Shown here: positions 24,537 to 36,371 of the stretch, one piece after another
How the letters are laid out: each line of letters starts with the position of its first letter
How positions within the stretch are numbered: position 1 is the stretch's first letter
NCBI RefSeq assembly: GCF_963583255.1
Contig: NC_084803.1
Span: forward strand, 20,292,428 to 20,356,427
DNA: 64,000 nucleotides
Direction: 5' to 3'
Source: Pyrus communis
Taxonomy: Eukaryota; Streptophyta; Magnoliopsida; Rosales; Rosaceae
The notes under the pieces: generated by a model
What the model saw: only the letters and a program-made list of their open reading frames with translations
Told to the model about the DNA's origin: nothing
Databases searched by the model: none
Position numbers and translations under genes: made by a program

Positions 24537-27128
24537 ATGAGACCCAAAAGTGGGAAAGGGAATTGGAGCTCCAAGTTCAAGTTCAAGGGCATACTCGGAT
24601 TGCCCACCACTTTGATCTTCTGCTCCTTCTTCTTCCTTGCTGGCTTCTATGGCTCCTCCCTCCTCTCCCAGGTAAAATTTCCCCGTTTCCTCTATTGGGT
24701 TTTTTATTTTGATCAACAACTTTAATGGGGTTTTTCAATTTTTCAAAATTGACTAGATTATTTTTGAATTTTTTGGCAGCATGTGAGTGGTGGTGGTAAT
24801 AGGCTGAGAGCGAGACTGTTGGAGACAGAGTACAATTCGATGCCTTATGGCAAGACCGGTGACGATTCTTTAACTTCCATTCCCTTTCAGGTTTCTGTTG
24901 CTTTTTAATGTTTTTTTATTGGATTGTTATGAACAGTTTGATCAATGGGTTGTAATCAAAGATTGAATTTTGATTAGCTGACAAGAAATGGGGGCATATG
25001 AACTGCTTATAGGTTTTGAGTTGGTATCCGCGAGCATTATATTTTCCTAATTTTGCAACTGCGGAGCAATGCGAAAGCATAATCGGTTTGGCAAAACCAC
25101 GCCTTAAACCATCGGTTTTGGCTTTGCGAGAAGGAGAGACAGAGGAAAGCACAAAGGATATACGAACAAGGTACATTTTCAACATTTGTTGTGGTGAATC
25201 AGCAAACCCTTTTCCGGATTTGCACTATTAGTACTGGTTATGCATCCCATTTTTATTGTTGATTGTTGATATAAGCTTAGAAAAAATAGCATTTAATGTG
25301 ATTCGGGTTCACATGTAAGTAGTTTTTGTAAAGATGAGCGGTTATAGATGCTACATATCATGCTTACACGGTATTTTGAAGCAGTTCAGGCGTGTTTCTT
25401 TCCGCTTCTGATGATAAATCCGGGACTTTGGATGTGATTGAGGAAAAGATTGCAAGGGCTACAATGCTTCCCAGGACACACGGAGAGGTACTGTTTAGTT
25501 ATAGTTTTTGAGCTTGTGATTATCATCCTCGTCATTTCTTTATCTATATCTATACAAAGATCATAATGGCTTGTCATGTTTCGTTGTAAGCAATACTTGT
25601 GGAAGTTTTTCAGTCATGTCCAAGCTGACAGCGTGAAGTTAAATATCGTATGTTGTGTTGCCAAATTATATTCCTTGAACTTGTAATGTAATTGTTCTGC
25701 AAGCGCAAACTGGGTTAAGAAGGGTTGTTGCAAAATAATCCTGTTAGATTAGATGAGAAGACTTTACATTTACATACTAGTTATTTTTATGGATTTTTGG
25801 TTCTGTTCCTCACATGTCTATGTGTTTCTGTTATGTGCCCACCACCCAATAGAAACATAAATAAATGAAATCGGTGTAGTGTTGCTGAAAGTCGCTGATC
25901 CTTTTGTTGAATTAGTTAACCTTTTATTTCAGGCCAGTTTGTAAAATTGTCTGAGCTGAGGATATCATCATGTTTCAGGCATTTAACGTCTTGCGCTATG
26001 AGATCGGGCAGAAGTATAATTCTCACTATGATGCATTCCACCCTGATCAATATGGTCCTCAAAAGAGCCAAAGGGTACATCTTCAGCGTAATACATGCAT
26101 TTTCAATTGGCCTTTGTTGGTTTTATGATCATAATGTTTGTGGTTGTGTATCACCGATACACTTGCACTCATAATGTTTGTGGTTATGTATCACCGATAC
26201 ACTTGCACTCCCACGTCCAGACAGATAAAACTAGGCAAAGATAAACCTCAATGTTTTATTTGCCACATTTGCACAACTACTACAGTTGGTCACTTTGAAA
26301 CATCAGTGTATGTTACCTGGATAAATTGGAGTAGCTAGTCCGAAACCAAACGGATGTCATGGTTTTCTTGTCTTAAGTCACAAAAAGATGTTCTACGACA
26401 AGTTCTAGAATTTTCTCAAATAATATCGTTACCAAGCTAGAGATTTGAAAGAATTGTACTGTTTATTTACCAAAAGCTCTTAAAGAGTCGTATTTGAACT
26501 TGTGCAGGTTGCATCATTCTTGTTGTATTTAAGTGATGTTCAAGAAGGTGGTGAAACCATGTTTCCTTACGAGGTAAGGTCAAGACCTCCGTGCTTCTCA
26601 TTGCCTTTTTGGTTTGTTCATTATCGATCATCCTGCATTTGATCTGCAGAATGGCTCAAACACGGATGGAACCTATGATTTTCGGGAATGTGTTGGTTTG
26701 AAAGTGAAGCCACGCAAAGGGGATGGACTTCTGTTTTATTCATTGCTTCCAAATGGTACAATTGATATGGTTAGTGTTGCTTTGCTTCCCATTGTCACTA
26801 TTATTACCATCATTTCCAGAATCATCGATGAAAAACAGAAAGAAAAAACGTTTTCCTTAGCTTGTCTTGAGAAATTTATCCCGACTGCTGTATATCATTC
26901 TGTCTGAGAGAAATTATTCGTTTATTTTGTCGGTGTCTTTATACAATACGTTGTGCACCAAATCGGTAACAGTAAAACGTTCCTATACACTTACTGTTTA
27001 ATCATCCATTCTAATTCGTATTTGGCATGATGCCTCTGCAGTTAGCATTACACGGGAGCTGCCCTGTAATCGAAGGGGAAAAATGGGTAGCTACAAAGTG
27101 GATCAGGGACCAAGAACAAGAGGATTAG
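24537..27128 (+). CDS. Prolyl 4-hydroxylase alpha-subunit-like protein, 8 exons, 291 aa
   Basis: Exons: 24537-24671, 24780-24890, 25013-25170, 25385-25487, 25979-26074, 26508-26573, 26650-26769, 27042-27128 (TAG). All introns are GT-AG and the frame closes. The enzyme hydroxylates peptidyl proline using Fe(II) and 2-oxoglutarate; in plants it acts on extensins and other hydroxyproline-rich proteins in the ER and Golgi. Residues 1-18 are basic, 19-41 form one hydrophobic segment, so it is a type II membrane protein with a lumenal catalytic domain. Conserved blocks are LSWYPRALYFPNFAT, IRTSSGVF, IARATMLPRTHGE and GETMFPYE. Iron ligands are His185 and Asp187 (SHYDAFHPDQYGP) and His267 (LHGSCPV); Lys277 (GEKWVATKW) binds 2-oxoglutarate. 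Length is normal for plant P4H. There is no ShKT tail. The first ATG of the frame was taken as start. Intron 5 carries a 40-bp tandem duplication. Confidence 0.96.
26131..26210. repeat. Two-copy 40-bp tandem duplication in P4H intron 5
   Basis: The unit starting ATAATGTTTGTGGTT and ending ACTTGCACTC occurs at 26131-26170 and 26171-26210 with one G/A difference, so it is recent. Confidence 0.95.
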
Positions 27129-27862
27129 TTGCTAATATATTGTTGCATAATGCTCAAATTTTATCTTCACTTGAGCATTAAGCACACAACAGCCGGCGGC
27201 AGGGGGGCTCTTTCGTGTTATAGATCGGAATCTTGAGAAGTTTTCTGTCGTGTTGACGGCTTGTATCTCATCTAGCAACTGAATTAAATAAATGATGTGT
27301 GGCAGGTAAAAATAAGATGTATTTTCATGTGCAGTAAAAGTAAAGAATTTTGACAATTCCATTCTGTTTCAGTTCTACATAACAAAAAAATGAAAAAAAT
27401 ATATCTTCGGAATAAGGATGGCAGAGATTTGCAGCTCTCAGCTACTGTCGATTTATAAATCCCTGAACTGCAACAGTGCCGATTATAAACTTGTAAAATC
27501 TACTAGTAAACATGTAAATCCCTTGCTCTTTTCCTGACTAACCAGCAGACGTGCCCTGAAAGTTGAGCGTGTGAGATGGATTTGGCAACTTGAATCGAAC
27601 TGAGTGACAAGGAACCGATAATTGATTTCCGCCTTGCAGTCGGTCAGTTGATCCCTAAGGAGTATACAAGACCATATCAATCTAATCTTTCACACTTTCT
27701 TTCAATATTTATATTCTTCTATAGTGGCATACCTCAGTGCAGATTCAGAGCCACATAATTTTTTTCTTTAAACACACTCATTGTGCTAGTCAGGGACTGA
27801 GCAATTAATGATCAGGATTCTCCAACTCGGCCGATAAGCTCGGTGATGATTAGGTAAAAACA
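27129..27862. other. Intergenic space between convergent genes
   Basis: Probably the 3' UTRs of the P4H gene and of the transporter gene. No open frame with recognisable content. Confidence 0.5.
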
Positions 27863-30800
27863 TCACAATTTATGCCAGTTGTGATATGGTTGCTTCCCCC
27901 ATCGCTTCAAGACATGCATGCAACCAGCTGCTGTGAATAGCCCAAGGGCAGCAAAAGCTATGATTGTTGAATTACCAATGTTATGGTAATATTTCCCCTG
28001 CATCAACACCACCGTAGCAATAAAAGTCAGTGGATGAATGCCAAATCAATAATCTCCGTGATGGAAATCACCAGTCGAATGAACTTTCTGTTACTGTGGC
28101 TGCGGGAGATGCTTAATTATATGTTTTCTTTTTCTACGTCGAAGTGATTCTAGAAAGAAACACTTACTTGCACCAGAAAAAGCAGAATTGCTGCATTTGC
28201 AGGTGCTTGAGAAAGGCTTATCATCCCTCCACGGAGTGCATTAGGGACATACCTGTGAACAAACAAGTAAAAGCACAAAAACTATCAAATAAAAATCCAC
28301 GTAACAAAAATTGAGAGAAGAGATATCAGCTAATAGAAAGAAAGAGCACTTGTTTAATTTACATGGTCCTCAATCTGGCAAGTGAAGGCAAAACCACACC
28401 AAGACCAGCATGAAATATGCAAAACAGTGTCACTAAAACTCCAATTTCCTGCATATCAGCGTTTAAAAGTTTAAACTTCTGAACGAGAAGCATCAAACAG
28501 GAGTGATATTATATTTCTCAAATATTCCAAAACAGAAACATCTTTACCTGATAATCATAAGCTGTTATGGACAATACAAGCCCCAGCATGATGAATGCAT
28601 ATACTAGGCAATCCTCAGTTCTAAGGGATGACAGTCCACTATTCAGCCATGGAAATACTGTGCTTCCGAGCATTCTTGAGCCCAGAAAACATGGATATAT
28701 CAACCCTAGGTGCACTTCTCGTCCATCAGCCTAAAATCATGTTGTTATTAAAATTATAGGAAGAAAATGAAACTCTCAGTCTCAAGAGATATCCAAGGTC
28801 CAAAACTTCAAATACATCTTTTAAATTAACCCAGATGGAAGAAACCAAGAAAGAATTGTTTGTTCAATTTATGGAGGAAAGAAAAGAATCTCATAAGTGC
28901 AAAGTTCAAAGTCCTTCAGATATTAAGCATGGTTACTTTCACTTCTATTAAATAGTTTAATTTTAATTATAGATAACCATACCACTATTGTAGGGGCCCA
29001 TAGTATCCAGAAGACTGCTGTAGAGAAGTGAAGACAAGCTTGTGCCCATGCCAAAAGCCATATTCTTTTATCTGGCAATTGTGTAAAGTCGCAACAGTAA
29101 GAATAAAACTCAAATTCATAGCTAAAGCTTACGCCTATAGTTCAAACCATGACATGTAAAGCATATGCAGAAGAGCAGCTAAATACTTATATGAGAACAC
29201 ATAACATAATCAAACCTCTTAACTGGAAAATAATCAGTTATGAGAAATGGGGAACTTTTAAAAACAAAACTTCCAGATAAAAGTGTGAAAATGCTCTACA
29301 GCTACAAGTACTCGTCCCATCAAAGGAAAGATGACATCAGTAACTAACTATTCAAGACGGTATTAAATGGTGAAACATACACAAGAAGTATCAATGGAGG
29401 GGCAAGTAGATACAGCCGAGTGTCAATGGAGGCAAACATAAACAACGAAAGAAATAAAGTGCAGTGCACATAAGAGTTTGGTCCTCATGAATAGAGTTTT
29501 GCAAAAATTGAAAGCATTTGACAAATCTTAAATGATTATACACTCAGTCTCAATCAATCTCATCTAATAATTGATTAATTTTCATAATGAATGTATCGAA
29601 GCAGTATACTTTGTTTTGAGTATATTAAGTAGATGGAAGTTTATAAACAAAATGGAATCTTACCACCAAAAATATATGCAGAGAAAGATGCCCTATACTC
29701 CTTAAGAGCTACTTTTTGTGGGGTTTGTGTCCATCCTCTCAGGAGACAGACTAAGCCAAGTATTGCCAAGAAGACGGCTGTAGTAGAATGAGAAGCCATG
29801 TTTTTCTCCAAATTATCACCAATGAGCCAATTCGAAAGCACCTGGCTTCCAATAAGAGATGCAGCATCAAAGAAACTCATTAACCAGAACGTCTCACTCA
29901 ACATATCTTGCCTGTGCGCTTGCTGCAAACACAAAGCCTATATATTAACCATTTCATTTCCTCGACTAATTGCTGCACACAAATCAAATCTGAAAGACGA
30001 CATTTCTTAACAACCTCTTCGTGTTGAACTACCATCCACGTCTCAAAACTGATTGAAAAAATAGAAGCTGTGAGAGACAAGCAAATTCTCGCCACCAAAA
30101 TGCTCAGGTGATCAGTAATTCTCTTCCACAAGCCAAGAAAGAGATGTAGAATGCAAAAGAGGATGCAAACTTTCTTTGGACCTCTACACAAATTACAAAA
30201 CAACAACAGAGGGAAATCAATTAGGGTTTAAAATTGGGCATCCGAATATAAAACAAGAAACAAGACTGACAAGTTAAGCTAGAAATCGACACTCACATTA
30301 AATCCGAAAGCACGCCTAAGAAAGAACCAACAATGAGAGATGCTGCAAATCCAACACACAGAGAAAACATCATTTGCTCTTTGCTCAAACCGTGGTAAGC
30401 TAATTCGAACTCGCCAAATACAGACCACACTCCTTCCATAACTGGCGTCATCAAAGTACAAAAGTATCCGATCAGTGATTGAAATTTAATAGCTAAATTA
30501 CTAAGTTAGATTATTAAAAATGCGATTTTCAGTTTGAGCAATGACAAAATGGAAGTACAAAAATATAAATTTCTATGTAAGTTGAGTTCAACTTTCTCGG
30601 CAACCAAACAAAATCTGAATTTAAACAGAGAAGATCTATCTGGAAGTGGAAGGGAATAACATACGACGTCGTTAGGAGTACGGACCTGAGGCGAGAGAAT
30701 AGATGAGAAGGAAGTTGCGCTGGAAGCGAAGAGAGGAAGCGGTGGGGGAGATTCCATGGTCGAAGAGCGACGGAGCTTTGCCGGAGCTGCTGCTGCTGCC

Positions 30801-30911
30801 GCTGCTCGAAGCATAAGGGAAGACGAGGATGGAGAAGAGAGAGACCAGGAAGATGAATATGTATACGCCGGGATTCGGTTCCCAAACGGAGCTCTCAATC
30901 ACCACCGCCAT
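27863..30911 (-). CDS. MFS molybdate-anion transporter (MFSD5/MOT2-like), 9 exons, 458 aa
   Basis: Exons on the minus strand: 30911-30686, 30441-30297, 30183-30015, 29922-29664, 29071-28983, 28730-28548, 28448-28363, 28252-28168, 27997-27863 (TGA). All junctions are GT-AG and in frame. The protein opens MAVVIESSVWEPNPGVYIF, and has a Ser/Gly-rich loop (about 35-45), then LRFQRNFLLIYSLAS, VMEGVWSVFGEFELA, GVLSDL, the GPKKVC block, SFETWMVVQHE, RQDMLSETFWL, GSQVLSNWL, VFWILWAPTIV, GLIYPCFLGSRMLGS, LPSLARLRTMYVPNALRGGMIS and a C-terminus ending in WHKL. These match the PF05631 (MFS_5) family, whose eukaryotic members import molybdate, needed for molybdenum cofactor. I count about 11-12 hydrophobic segments. 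Length fits plant orthologues of the At4g27720 type. Substrate is inferred from family. Confidence 0.94.
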
Positions 30912-31243
30912 TGATTCCGATTCGGAGCTTCTTGGAATCGATCAGAGCGAGAAGCTTCGGATCTCGGAGATTGGAGGAGGCATTGGTGCGGATCGGGAGT
31001 TGAGAGATCTGTCAATGGATTATGGAATTTGGGGTTTTTGAAACTTCAACGTTCGCACATGGAGATGGGCTCTCTTTATGCCTGTTAACTGTGAAAGGAG
31101 CGGAGCCTGTGACTGAGTAGTACAACTGTACAGGAAGCTGGACGCGTCGTCGTTTCGAGAGGAAGTTCGGTTACCCGGGCTCTTCTTTTCATTACGATCG
31201 TTCTTTATTTATTTATTTTGAGCAAATGGTATCATTTATATTA
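30912..31243. other. Upstream region of the transporter gene
   Basis: Promoter and probable 5' UTR of the minus-strand transporter. No conserved motif could be assigned with confidence. It ends at the TSD of the next element (TTTATATTA, 31235-31243). Confidence 0.5.
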
Positions 31244-32235
31244 AGATAAAGTACAAAAAATTGATGTCACGATACTTTCATATCTTATTTTTTAAAATTA
31301 ACAATGTCATATCTCATTTTTAGAATTTGTGTCAATGTTATACCTTCCGTTAGCTTGGCCGTTTATTTCTCAGTTAAATATTGATGTGTCTTGTTCCGGA
31401 TCCATTTTTTATTAAAAAATTATTAAAAACTAAAAAAATCATTTAATATTTTTTAAATATTAAAATAATAAATAAAAGTTATTAAAAAAACAAAAAAAAT
31501 CAACATCACAACATCAGTTCGTCATCTTCCCCCTTTTTCTCTCTTCTCCCCATCTTCATCTTCTTTCCCATTTCTGCAACTGCAACTTAGAAAAAAAAAG
31601 AAGAGAAAAAAAAAAAAAAAAAAAAACCAATTTGTTTTCCTCTCTCCCCACCCCCTCTTCTCCCCACACCCACTCTCTGCACCCAACCTCCCCACCTTCA
31701 CACCCACCCCCTGCACCCAACCTCGCACCCATTACCTGCAACCCAAAAGAAAGGAAAAAAAAAAAAAAAAAACCCAGAAAAAAACCCATATCCCGTTGAG
31801 GTGGAATCGGGAAACCTTCGCCAGGCCGATTCTGAAGGTTAAGAACCTGGGCGCAGAGAAAATTGGGGGGGGGGGAATGGGTGTGGAGGGAAGAGTGGAG
31901 GGAAGAGGGTGGGTGGGTAGTGGGGATGAACTTCCCATGGAAGGGACAGACAAACTGGGTTTTTTTTTTTTTTTTTTTTTTTCCTTCTCTCTTCTTCTTC
32001 TTGTTTTTCTTTTGCAGGGGGCAGCGGGAGGACAAACTGAGTTTCCCATTATTTTTTTTTTTTTTTCCTTCTTCTTCTTCTTCCTCTTCTTCTTTTTTCT
32101 TCTTCTTCTTCTTCTTCTTCTTCTTCTTCCTCCTTCGAGTTGGGTTGGGGTGAGGTATGACATTGTCAATTTTAAAAGATAAGGTATGAAAGTGTCGTGA
32201 CACCAATAGTTTAGGTAATTTTTTGTACTTTACCC
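31244..32235. mobile_element. Non-autonomous TIR transposon, Mutator-like (about 992 bp)
   Basis: The two ends are inverted copies of each other for about 90 bases: AAAGTACAAAAAATT, TGTCACGA.ACTTTCATA and AAAATT.ACAATGTCATA occur at the left end and, reversed, at 32150-32235. The flanks repeat TTTATATTA at 31235-31243 and 32236-32244, a 9-bp duplication as Mutator-like elements make. There is no transposase. The interior is Pro/Ser-coding-like C-rich sequence plus long T and CTT runs. The Lys- or Phe-rich open frames here come from those runs. Confidence 0.8.
31962..32134 (+). repeat. Pyrimidine tract with (CTT)n microsatellite
   Basis: A T-run near 31962-31981, then CTT/CTTC repeats to about 32010, a second T-run, and a (CTT)n tract to about 32130. 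A long one-strand pyrimidine run can adopt triplex structures and is likely length-variable. Confidence 0.85.
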
Positions 32236-32272
32236 TTTATATTAAGAGGGTGAGGGAGTGGAAGTGGACTAA

Positions 32273-33178
32273 GAAGGTGTAGTCAAATTAGGATTTGATA
32301 GAATTTTAATAGACTTTAAAATCAGAGTATAGGTAATTAGGAGTTTGAAAGAGGATTTTAAAAGATTTGAAAATCATGGTGTAGTCAATTTAGGATTTGA
32401 GGGGATTTGAAGAATACATCCAAATACATGGGTAGTCAATTAAATTTTTTAAAAATTCATACAAATCTAGGTGTAGTGGAAATGCCAAAGATTTGCTAGG
32501 ATTTTTGTAAATGAAGGATTTTGATGGATATGAGGGTGGGAAGTATAAATACAAAATGTCATCAACAATCCAACCCTCCCCCTATGATTTCTTTTCATGA
32601 GCAAAGAAGATGAATAGTCCTACTATGAATTCTTCTCCACTTTTTCTTAGATGATTGTACATAAATGTCTGGATTTGGTGATTTGAAGGTTGCATGTAGG
32701 TTGTTTGATGAAATGCCTGAGATAAATATGGTTTCTTGGATTGTAATGCATGGTGGGTATTGGAAGGGTGGGAAGGCAGAGCGTGCATTGAAGTTTAGGA
32801 AAATGGTGGGCATGGGATTGAAGGGGAACGAAAGTATCATGGTGAATATGCTTGCAGCTTGTGATCGATATGCTAGATGGAATGAAGGAAGGTCAAACAG
32901 AAGAGACCCATAACTGAACACGTATTGGAGTTGTTTAGTCATAGCCGCATGATTTCATTAAAAATGATCTGACAGTTCTGCATGTGATTTTTAATTTTTT
33001 TTTGAAATTCTTAGAAATCCATGATAGAAATCCATACAAATCCACAAAAATCGTAATGAAAATCTATGTAAATCTGCCAAATCCATATAGGATTACAAAG
33101 TCTATTAAAATCCTCTAAAATCAGTCACTTATAAAAAGTCCATCAAAATCCTTTGAAATCCAAATTGACTACACCTCC
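32273..33178. mobile_element. TIR transposon carrying a PPR gene fragment (about 906 bp)
   Basis: The left end GAAGGTGTAGTCAAATTAGGATTT matches, inverted, the right end near 33155-33178. Similarity continues through repeated GATTTTA.TAGACTTT blocks at 32290-32330 and 33085-33160. TAA flanks both ends (32270-32272 and 33179-33181), which suits a PIF/Harbinger-type 3-bp duplication. The interior holds an ORF at 32665-32913 with pentatricopeptide-repeat sequence. There is no transposase. Confidence 0.65.
32665..32913 (+). pseudogene. PPR protein fragment captured in the TIR element
   Basis: The 82-residue frame reads SGFGDLKVACRLFDEMPE, then VSWIVMHGGYWKGGKAERAL, then NMLAACDRYARWNEGR. These are the linked repeats of a PLS-class pentatricopeptide protein (the VARRLFDEMPERNVVSW type). 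A full PPR protein has many more repeats and a start upstream, so this is only a fragment of about two repeats. It probably has no RNA-binding role. Confidence 0.75.
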
Positions 33179-34420
33179 TAAACCTCATAATAGACTAGTA
33201 ATAATATGGTTCAAATTCTTCTTTAGCGATAATTGAATTTAAAACCTCTCACTATACGTGAAAAGGAATACTATTAGATTGTAGTGCTAAGTAGCTTCTT
33301 TTTATTTTTTTAAACAAAGAACAAAAATTTTAGGTTTGTTTGCGAAACCTGTATCGAAATTTGAATCTAATTCTTCTCACTTGACGGGTGTATTGTCTTA
33401 AAATTTAAATGCAGTTGATTTTTTTAAGTGGTAGACTTTCACTGATTTAGTAGACTGATAATGATGTACTTTTATGAGAAAGAAAAGAGTTACATGATAA
33501 ACTTTGCAGAATTCCAGAGAGTTTCATGCTAGAATTTTTTAGAACTATGTGAATTATCATGAAATTTCTAATCACCAATTTATAAATAAGCAATATTATT
33601 TTTAAGTTTCATTATTGAACTAGTGATCATGACTATGACAAAGTAGTCTTATACAATGGTGGTGGAAATGTCACGTGGTGATTGTCTTGGCGGGGCGGTG
33701 TTGGGGTGTTAGAGGAGTAGAGATGGGGGGCGGTGGTGATGATGATGGTGGTAGGGGTGGTGATCATGGTGATGGTAGTGTAGGCGGTGGTTATGGTAGG
33801 AGTAACAATGATGCTCATGGAAATGACAATGGTGACAGTGACGGTGACAGTGGTGGTGGTGGGTGTAGAGAAGATGGTCATAATAAGGTGGTGGTGGCAA
33901 CATGGCGATGAAAGTGGTGTGAGTATATCTAACAAAAAAAAAAAAAAATTCTATCAACATCTTAGAGGGAGAGATTGGATTTTCTAAGACACTCTCTATG
34001 TGATCAGCGGTGAAGACGATCTTTATGTGAGGGATGACTTGGAGGTGGGAGATTGGGATGGCTGTGTTAGGTGAAAGAACAATAGCAAGTGAATGGATAT
34101 GTTATGTATTCACAAGATTAGAGGTGGGAGATTGGGATGGCTGTGTTAGGGGAGTTAGTTCGTATAATTAGTTACTTGGGACCAAGTGGTATAAGTATGG
34201 AATGGGACATATGAGGTCTGGATGTTTAGTTATTCAAATTAATGGGTATAGACGAAGAGTATGCATTGCATTCATGCATTGTTATCGATAATGATTTGAT
34301 ATCTAACTATGTATGATATTATGACTCTTAATTTAGTTTGGTCAATTTATCATGGTAATGTTATGTCCGTACTAAGCTATTGAAGCTCACCCCTTATTGT
34401 TATACAGGTTTATGAACTAA
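33179..34420. other. Intergenic, with GGT-rich microsatellite and a short duplication
   Basis: Positions about 33658-33900 are imperfect GGT/GAT repeats that create Gly/Asp- or His-rich open frames. A 29-base block (GAGGTGGGAGATTGGGATGG...) occurs near 34050 and again near 34112. No gene is supported. Confidence 0.6.
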
Positions 34421-35288
34421 ATAGTTAAAGTTGCAGAACCTGGTGTAGAAGATCCTGAACCTAGTACTGAATTGCATCCCCTTGTCTTCAGGTTCTAGAA
34501 TCTTAGGTCGGGAGTGGTCCTTCTTTGGTCAAAGTTGCTCAGTACAAAAGTCATCAACACGTTTCGTAACTGCATCACACATTCATTTCATTCGCCTGAC
34601 TGAGTTTGGTTGGGAATTGGAATGCCCGCATCAACAAGAGGACATAGTTCAGTCAATGGTTATTCAGTATGCATATCACACATGTCTTGTAATTTCTAGG
34701 ATCAACAAAGAGTCAACCAAAGTCCATCAAACTTCATGTACAATAACCCATTTATAAGTGAAGAAAAATATTATTAAACTGTACCAAGTGACATGTTTTA
34801 ACACAAAAAAACTAAGTGACACGTGACAGTTATCATTTGGGTACCATACTCTGATTTAATATAGTTAAAGTTGCTGAACCTGGTGTAGAAGATCCTGTAC
34901 CTAGTACTGACTTGCATCCCCTTGTCTTCAGATTCTAGAATCTTAGGTCGAGAGTGTTCCTTCTTTGGTCAAAGTTGCTTGGTACAAAAGTCATCAACAC
35001 GTTTTGTAACTGCATCACCACATTCATTTCATTCGCCTGACTAAGTTCGGTTGGGAATTGGAACGCCCGCATCAACAAGAGGACATAGTTCGCTTAATGG
35101 TTATTCAGTATGCATATCACACATGTCTTGTAATTTCTAGGGTCAACAGAGAGTCAACCAAAGTCCATCAAACTTCATGTACAATAACCCATTTATAAGT
35201 GAAGAAAAATATTATTAAACTGTATCAAGTGACATGTTTTAACACAAAAAACTAAGTGACACGTGACAATTATCATTTGGGTACCATA
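34421..35288. repeat. Tandem duplication, two copies of about 428 bp
   Basis: Copy 1 is 34421-34848 and copy 2 is 34861-35288, joined by 12 bases. Both start ATAGTTAAAGTTGC and end ATTTGGGTACCAT. They differ by scattered single-base changes and a few one-base indels, so the event is moderately old. No open frame is conserved between copies. Confidence 0.95.
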
Positions 35289-36371
35289 TTTGTCTTGTAA
35301 GTATGTCGTTAATCAATTGACAGTGCGACAATATCATGTTCCATAGAAGGTATGGTAAATGCACTATCAGGCTCAAGGACTAGTACAGAAACATGTGAAT
35401 TACAATTAAAAAAAAGAAAGAAAAAGATAATGCTAGAAAGATCAAACTATTAAACTGAATTTGCAATTCAAATGATGTGTCACCAGTAAGAAATAAACAC
35501 GTTAATCAATACTAAAATAATAATCTAATCATCAACAACCATATTATTTGATTTACAAAATTTAGTTTAAAATTTTGGTCTCCCTATTATTACACTTTAA
35601 AATTCTGCAACCTTGAACATAAAAAGAAAATCATTTAATATTTTGATTCAACAATCTCTAATCAAAGCACATAAATGATAATTAAAAATAAGTTGTAAAT
35701 CAATGTTATCTAGAATAATATGAATTTCCAAACATAAGTCATACAATTGAGATTTTGAATTTTTTTAAAAGAGATATAAAATCGTGAAGTTTGATGGAGT
35801 TCTAGTAGAGTTTCATAAACTCTATGTGAATTCACTTCAAAATCTTTGGAAGAGAAGTTTGATTTGCTAAAGCCTAAAATACACTATAAGATCCTCTAAA
35901 TCCATCAATATCTTTAATATTTTAAGTCAATACATGTATGCTTCTATAAATTTAAAATCTTAATTGAATATTCTTGAATTTTTAAAATTCTTTTGAAATC
36001 CTTTAGACTCATACTTGAATACAAATCCCTTGAAGGAATGTGACAAAAGAGAGCAACTTGTATAAACTCGGTGTGCCTGTGCTAATATTTGGCCGACAGG
36101 CCTGGACTCTAAGGATCGTGCCGGTCACGTGCAGTTGGTGTCATAGCAATTATAGCTCACTAGCCAACTACCGTGACGGAAAGAAACTCATGGAAAAGTT
36201 TGTAAAAGATATAAGTTGACTATGAGAAGGGAGGTGCGCTAGAAATTGACTAATTCGGCTCGCGCCCAATAATTGCTCGCCCTTTCTGCCTTAAGAGGCA
36301 CAGCGCACAGAGCTCAATTGCGAAATTAGGGTTTCCAGCTCCTCACCCTTTCTTTCGATTTACCACACGCC
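35289..36371. other. Intergenic and promoter of the small zinc-finger gene
   Basis: AT-rich to about 36050, then more GC-balanced sequence before the gene. The stretch 36290-36371 looks like 5' UTR. No open frame is supported. Confidence 0.5.

Noticed and set aside
31556..32206. 216-codon Lys/Phe-rich open frame and its overlapping partners
   Set aside because: Generated by T, A and CTT runs inside a TIR element; all three frames stay open for that reason.
33633..33987. Gly-rich and His-rich open frames on both strands
   Set aside because: Products of GGT/GAT imperfect repeats.
34482..34757. 91-codon open frame in the 428-bp repeat
   Set aside because: Not conserved in the second repeat copy, where indels break it.
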